Positions 15,358-18,279 of a stretch of DNA of 18,279 bases are shown here, in pieces. Under the pieces are notes generated by a model, which was not told the origin of the DNA, made no database searches, and saw only the letters and a program-made list of their open reading frames with translations. Position 1 is the first letter of the stretch. Each line of letters starts with the position of its first letter. Source of the stretch: SURF-33 sp964598885 (lineage in GTDB: Bacteria > Desulfobacterota > Desulfobacteria > Desulfobacterales > Desulfosalsimonadaceae); contig CAZRES010000059.1 in the NCBI GenBank assembly GCA_964598885.1, positions 1-18,279 on the forward strand, in the 5' to 3' direction. The position numbers and the translations under genes are program-made.

Positions 15358-15943
15358 CCATGGCTTTTTTAAGGGTTACCTGATCCACGTATTTGAGGTC
15401 TCCGCCCACCGGTACGCCCGAGGCGATGCGGGTGACCCGGATGCCGTATTTTTCGAGACGTTCGGCAAGATAGGCGGCGGTGGCTTCCCCTTCCATGCTG
15501 GTGCCGGTGGCAAGAATGACTTCCGTTACACCGCCGTTCTGGACCCGGTTCATGAGCTCGGCGATGCGGATGTCGTCGGGTCCGATGCCGTCCATGGGAG
15601 AAAGAAGTCCCTGGAGTATGTGATAACGGCCGGTATAGGCGCCGGATTTTTCCACGGCCACCATGTCGGCCGGTGCTTCCACCACACAGAGCAGGGTCGC
15701 GTCCCGGGAGGGATCAGCGCACAGCCGGCAGAGATCGCCGTCGCTGAGTCCAAAGCATTGCGTGCAGAGCCGGACTTTGTCTTTGAGTTCCGTAAGACTG
15801 CGGGCCAGTTCCCGTGCCTGCTCGGCCGGTGCTTTCAGCAGGTGAAGGGCCAGCCGTTCGGCCGATTTCTCGCCGATGCCGGGCAGTCGGGACAGGTTGC
15901 GAATCAGGATGCGGATGGATGCGGGATAATGGTTCATGGTCAT
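15338..15943 (-). CDS. recR: Recombination protein RecR
   Basis: This 201-residue recombination mediator works with RecO and RecF to load RecA at gaps. A helix-hairpin-helix lies near the start (LSRLPGIGEKSAERLALHLL, about 17-36). It is followed by a C4 zinc finger (C60, C63, C72, C75) and a Toprim domain (CVVEAPADMVAVEKSG with Glu89; then YHILQGLLSPMDGIGPDDI). Length is the family norm. It begins seven bases after the ybaB stop and ends inside the cysteine-cluster gene start. Two ATGs (MTM) allow a start one or two codons different. The dnaX-ybaB-recR order is widely conserved. Confidence 0.97.
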   Translation of the reverse strand: MTMNHYPASIRILIRNLSRLPGIGEKSAERLALHLLKAPAEQARELARSLTELKDKVRLCTQCFGLSDGDLCRLCADPSRDATLLCVVEAPADMVAVEKSGAYTGRYHILQGLLSPMDGIGPDDIRIAELMNRVQNGGVTEVILATGTSMEGEATAAYLAERLEKYGIRVTRIASGVPVGGDLKYVDQVTLKKAMDARHAV

Positions 15944-15950
15944 GCGCCGG

Positions 15951-16262
15951 TTACATGAGCCCCGGAATGCTCATGCCTCCCGTGAGTTTGTTCATTTCAT
16001 CCGAAACCATTTTCTGGGATTGCACCAGGGCTTCATTGACCGCGGCCAGGATCAGATCCTGGAGCATCTCTACATCCTCGGGATCCACCACTTCTTTTTC
16101 AATATGGATGGCAACGATTTCCTGCCGACCGTTGGCCACCACTTTGACCATGCCGCCGCCGGCGGACGCCTCAATGGTTTTTTCTCCCATTTCTTCCTGA
16201 AGCCGGGCCATTTTGTTCTGGAGTTGCTGGGCCTGCTTCATGATATTTTTCATTTGTTTCAC
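15951..16262 (-). CDS. ybaB: YbaB/EbfC family nucleoid-associated protein
   Basis: This 103-residue DNA-binding dimer (EbfC/YbaB) is commonly linked to dnaX-recR and associates with the nucleoid. The sequence has the family pattern MKNIMKQAQQLQNKMARLQEE, GGGMVKVVANGRQEIVAIHIEKEVVD, and a C-terminal helix ending in a GMSIPGLM tail. The start is GTG at 16262, chosen because AGGAGG (16275-16270) lies seven bases upstream; the ATG three codons later is too close for normal spacing. The ribosome binding site overlaps the dnaX stop (TAG), so the genes are closely coupled. Confidence 0.95.
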   Translation of the reverse strand: MKQMKNIMKQAQQLQNKMARLQEEMGEKTIEASAGGGMVKVVANGRQEIVAIHIEKEVVDPEDVEMLQDLILAAVNEALVQSQKMVSDEMNKLTGGMSIPGLM

Positions 16263-16269
16263 AATAAAA

Positions 16270-16275
16270 CCTCCT
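16270..16275 (-). promoter_or_regulatory. Strong ribosome binding site (AGGAGG) that fixes the ybaB GTG start
   Basis: The perfect AGGAGG on the minus strand lies seven bases before GTG at 16262 and overlaps the dnaX stop codon. This coupling makes the GTG a better start than the internal ATG. Confidence 0.75.
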
Positions 16276-18088
16276 ATAATAATTTGACATCAACAATTCT
16301 GCCGTTAAACAACTTGACCGCGGATTGCACCAGGGGATGGGTCATGGCCTCATTTTTCAAAGCTTTGATTTCTTTGGCCGGCACGGCGTCATCGCCGGTT
16401 TTCCGGATTTGCGTATGAAGCGATACTTCGACGTCGTTGCCGTATACCTGTCCGCAAAGCTGCATGATCCTGGAATGGTTGTCGGACCGGTTGATCTTGT
16501 CGCTGTTGAACCGGGTGGTGGTAATGTCGATGCGGATCCGGCGCGGTCCGGTTCGGCTGGGGATGCCGCCGGACAGACAGGCGGCAAGGGTCGGCTGTTC
16601 CGCGGAAAGGATGGTCACGATTTTCTGCCAGGCCTCTTGGTCGGTTTCCGGCGGGGCATCGCCGCCGTATGCGGACGGCGCTTCCTTTACATGCGCTGGA
16701 GGGTCATTGCCGACCGGACCGGCAGGGGCAGGGGATGGTTCCGGAAAAGGTCCTGGTTTCGGCGGATCCGCCGGCTCGGGATCGGGCCTGGCGGCATTTT
16801 CGTCCGCACGTATTTTTTCGGGAGCCTGTCCCATGATGTTTGTTTCCCCACCGGGCGCCGGCGTAGCAGGAGGTTGACCTGCCGCGTTTGCTGCCGCATG
16901 ATCCGGCGTATCGGCCGGCGGCTGATGTCCGGCGCCGGCTTCGAAAAATCCCTGCTGCAGCCGATCGATCTTTCCGATAAGCTCATCAATGGACAATACG
17001 GGTTTTGTCTGCATGATCCGGATAAAGGCGATCTCAAGAGCGAGTTTCGGGTGGGTCGCCGGCTTGATATGTTTTTCTTCCTGAAACAGCAGGTCTAAAA
17101 CCTGACGGATGTAGGACAACGGGATATCGGCCGTCTGGGCGCGCATCTGTTTGAGTTCATGTTCCGGCACATCCGCCATGGTATTGCCGTCGGCGTTCAT
17201 TTTGACCAGCAGCAGGTTGCGGAAATGCTCGAGGATTTCCGCAAAACACCGGGTCATGGACTGACCCCGTATGTAGAGCCGGTCGATGATATCGATGATG
17301 GCGCCGGTATCTCCGGCAAAAACCGCGGCCGAGACATCAAAAAGGATCTGACGGTCGATGCCTCCCAGAATATCCATGACGGTTTCCGTACTCACGGCGC
17401 CGGCCGCGCCGCAGATGATCTGATCCAGCAGGCTTAAGGCGTCGCGGATGCTGCCGTCGGCTTCCCGGGCGATCAAGGTCAGTCCTTCCTCGCTGATGTC
17501 GATTCCTTCCCGGGAGCAGAGATCGGCCATATGGTCGATGATGGCATTGATGTCGATGCGCCGCAGGTCATGGCGCTGGCAGCGCGATAAAATGGTGATG
17601 GGGATTTTGTTGGGTTCGGTGGTGGCGAACATGAACATGACATGGGCCGGCGGTTCTTCGAGAATTTTCAACAGCGCGTTAAAGGCCGCATCCGACAGCA
17701 TATGCACTTCATCGATAATATAGATCTTGCGGGGACTGTGGGCGGGCATGTAGGCGGCGTTTTCCCGCAGTTCCCGCACATGCTCCACCTTATTGTTGGA
17801 CGCGCCGTCGATTTCAAACACATCCGCCGCGTGGCCGTTGGTGATTTCCAGGCAGGACCGGCAGGTATTGCATGGGGCGGCCGTGGGAGCGGAAGCGCAG
17901 TTGACGCATTTGGCCAGAATCCGAGCGATGGTGGTTTTGCCCGTTCCCCGGGGACCGGAAAACAAAATGGCGTGGGCCAGGCGGTCTGATGCAATGGCGT
18001 TGCTCAGTGTCCGGGTCACGTGCGTCTGTCTGACCACGTCTTCAAAACATTGCGGACGATATTTTCGTGATAAAACCAGATAGCCCAT
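16274..18088 (-). CDS. dnaX: DNA polymerase III gamma/tau subunit DnaX
   Basis: This 604-residue clamp-loader ATPase loads the beta clamp and couples the replisome. The AAA+ motor is plain: Walker A GPRGTGKT (45-52), zinc Cys C64-x8-C73-x2-C76-x2-C79, Walker B IIDEVH (124-129), and sensor-1/SRC (ILSRC, about 166-170). The oligomerisation domain follows, then a low-complexity Pro/Ala/Glu-rich linker (about 390-470) and a small C-terminal domain. The longer reading frame (to 18235) would run through the tRNA-Ser gene, so ATG at 18088 (MGYLVLSRKYRP, the normal family N-terminus) is chosen. No strong ribosome binding site is seen there. No poly-A frameshift signal for a separate gamma form was found by eye. 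dnaX leads ybaB by 11 bases. Confidence 0.96.
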   Translation of the reverse strand: MGYLVLSRKYRPQCFEDVVRQTHVTRTLSNAIASDRLAHAILFSGPRGTGKTTIARILAKCVNCASAPTAAPCNTCRSCLEITNGHAADVFEIDGASNNKVEHVRELRENAAYMPAHSPRKIYIIDEVHMLSDAAFNALLKILEEPPAHVMFMFATTEPNKIPITILSRCQRHDLRRIDINAIIDHMADLCSREGIDISEEGLTLIAREADGSIRDALSLLDQIICGAAGAVSTETVMDILGGIDRQILFDVSAAVFAGDTGAIIDIIDRLYIRGQSMTRCFAEILEHFRNLLLVKMNADGNTMADVPEHELKQMRAQTADIPLSYIRQVLDLLFQEEKHIKPATHPKLALEIAFIRIMQTKPVLSIDELIGKIDRLQQGFFEAGAGHQPPADTPDHAAANAAGQPPATPAPGGETNIMGQAPEKIRADENAARPDPEPADPPKPGPFPEPSPAPAGPVGNDPPAHVKEAPSAYGGDAPPETDQEAWQKIVTILSAEQPTLAACLSGGIPSRTGPRRIRIDITTTRFNSDKINRSDNHSRIMQLCGQVYGNDVEVSLHTQIRKTGDDAVPAKEIKALKNEAMTHPLVQSAVKLFNGRIVDVKLL

Positions 18089-18188
18089 GATGGTCCGGTT
18101 CGGATATGGCAGCAGGTTATAATTGGCCCGGATGAATTGGAAAGTATTCGCCGGCGCCGCTGGAAGATATGCCAAATTATATCGGGTC

Positions 18189-18278
18189 TGGCGGAGAGAG
18201 AGGGATTCGAACCCTCGGTGCCCTTTCAGACACACACGCTTTCCAGGCGTGCACCTTCAGCCGCTCGGCCATCTCTCC
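18189..18278 (-). tRNA. tRNA-Ser(GGA), CCA end encoded
   Basis: Reading the minus strand, the acceptor stem GGAGAGA (18278-18272) pairs with TCTCTCC (18199-18193). The anticodon stem CACGC/GCGTG encloses loop CTGGAAA, with anticodon GGA at 18244-18242 (serine UCC/UCU codons). A long variable arm (between the anticodon and T arms) marks a class II tRNA. The T arm contains GGTTCGAATCC, the discriminator is G and the CCA is encoded (18191-18189). It lies immediately upstream of dnaX in the same direction. Confidence 0.95.
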
Positions 18279-18279
18279 G

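Noticed and set aside
18089..18188. Possible SRP (4.5S) RNA between tRNA-Ser and dnaX
   Set aside because: The conserved GGAAGCAGCC-type loop is absent on both strands, and the gap of about 100 bases is AT/GC mixed without a long stem.

Overview
The window looks like chromosomal core DNA from a Gram-negative, probably anaerobic bacterium of the Desulfobacterota (Desulfobacterales-like). That assignment is inferred from gene content: dnaX-ybaB-recR-murI clustering, TrmA-family methyltransferase, HTH-EIIA next to a ClC transporter, and many REC/histidine-kinase genes. It is also inferred from a moderately GC-rich composition, and not from any database search. No insertion sequence, phage gene, CRISPR array or integrase is visible. 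Genes are dense, and no gap exceeds about 230 bases.

Layout. (1) 1-1440: a single MFS exporter with a TTGAC-N9-GTCAA dyad upstream. (2) 1441-2627: an extended -10 promoter and a GC-rich, hairpin-prone leader precede a MIF/tautomerase-family protein and a Nudix hydrolase. (3) 2669-4554: a TrmA/RlmD-type 5-methyluridine RNA methyltransferase (minus; possibly leaderless) is divergent from a secreted protein with a carboxypeptidase-regulatory-like fold (plus). (4) 4563-7957 (minus): a four-gene signalling operon encodes a CheY-like receiver, a 55-aa protein, a GspE/PilB-like ATPase that has lost several catalytic signatures, and a REC-histidine kinase. Its predicted promoter is interleaved with the terminator of the gene upstream. 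(5) 8092-10026 (minus): htpG (bacterial Hsp90) with a recognisable sigma-32-type heat-shock promoter. (6) 10136-14089 (plus): a likely operon of rhomboid protease, HD-domain nucleotidase, HTH-EIIA(Ntr) fusion protein and a ClC chloride transporter with CBS domains. (7) 14138-18278 (minus): tRNA-Ser(GGA), then dnaX, ybaB, recR, a cysteine-cluster (YkgJ-like) protein and murI, closely spaced or overlapping.

How it fits together. Region 7 is a housekeeping replication/repair/cell-wall cluster: clamp-loader subunit, nucleoid protein, RecFOR partner and D-glutamate supply. Region 4 looks like a phosphorelay module built around a degenerate secretion-type ATPase. Region 6 pairs a DNA-binding PTS-Ntr domain protein with an anion transporter and is the best candidate for a little-described regulatory circuit. 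The two most interesting candidates are the degenerate GspE-like ATPase with its receiver/kinase partners and the HTH-EIIA/ClC pair. Both are inferences from motifs and gene order.
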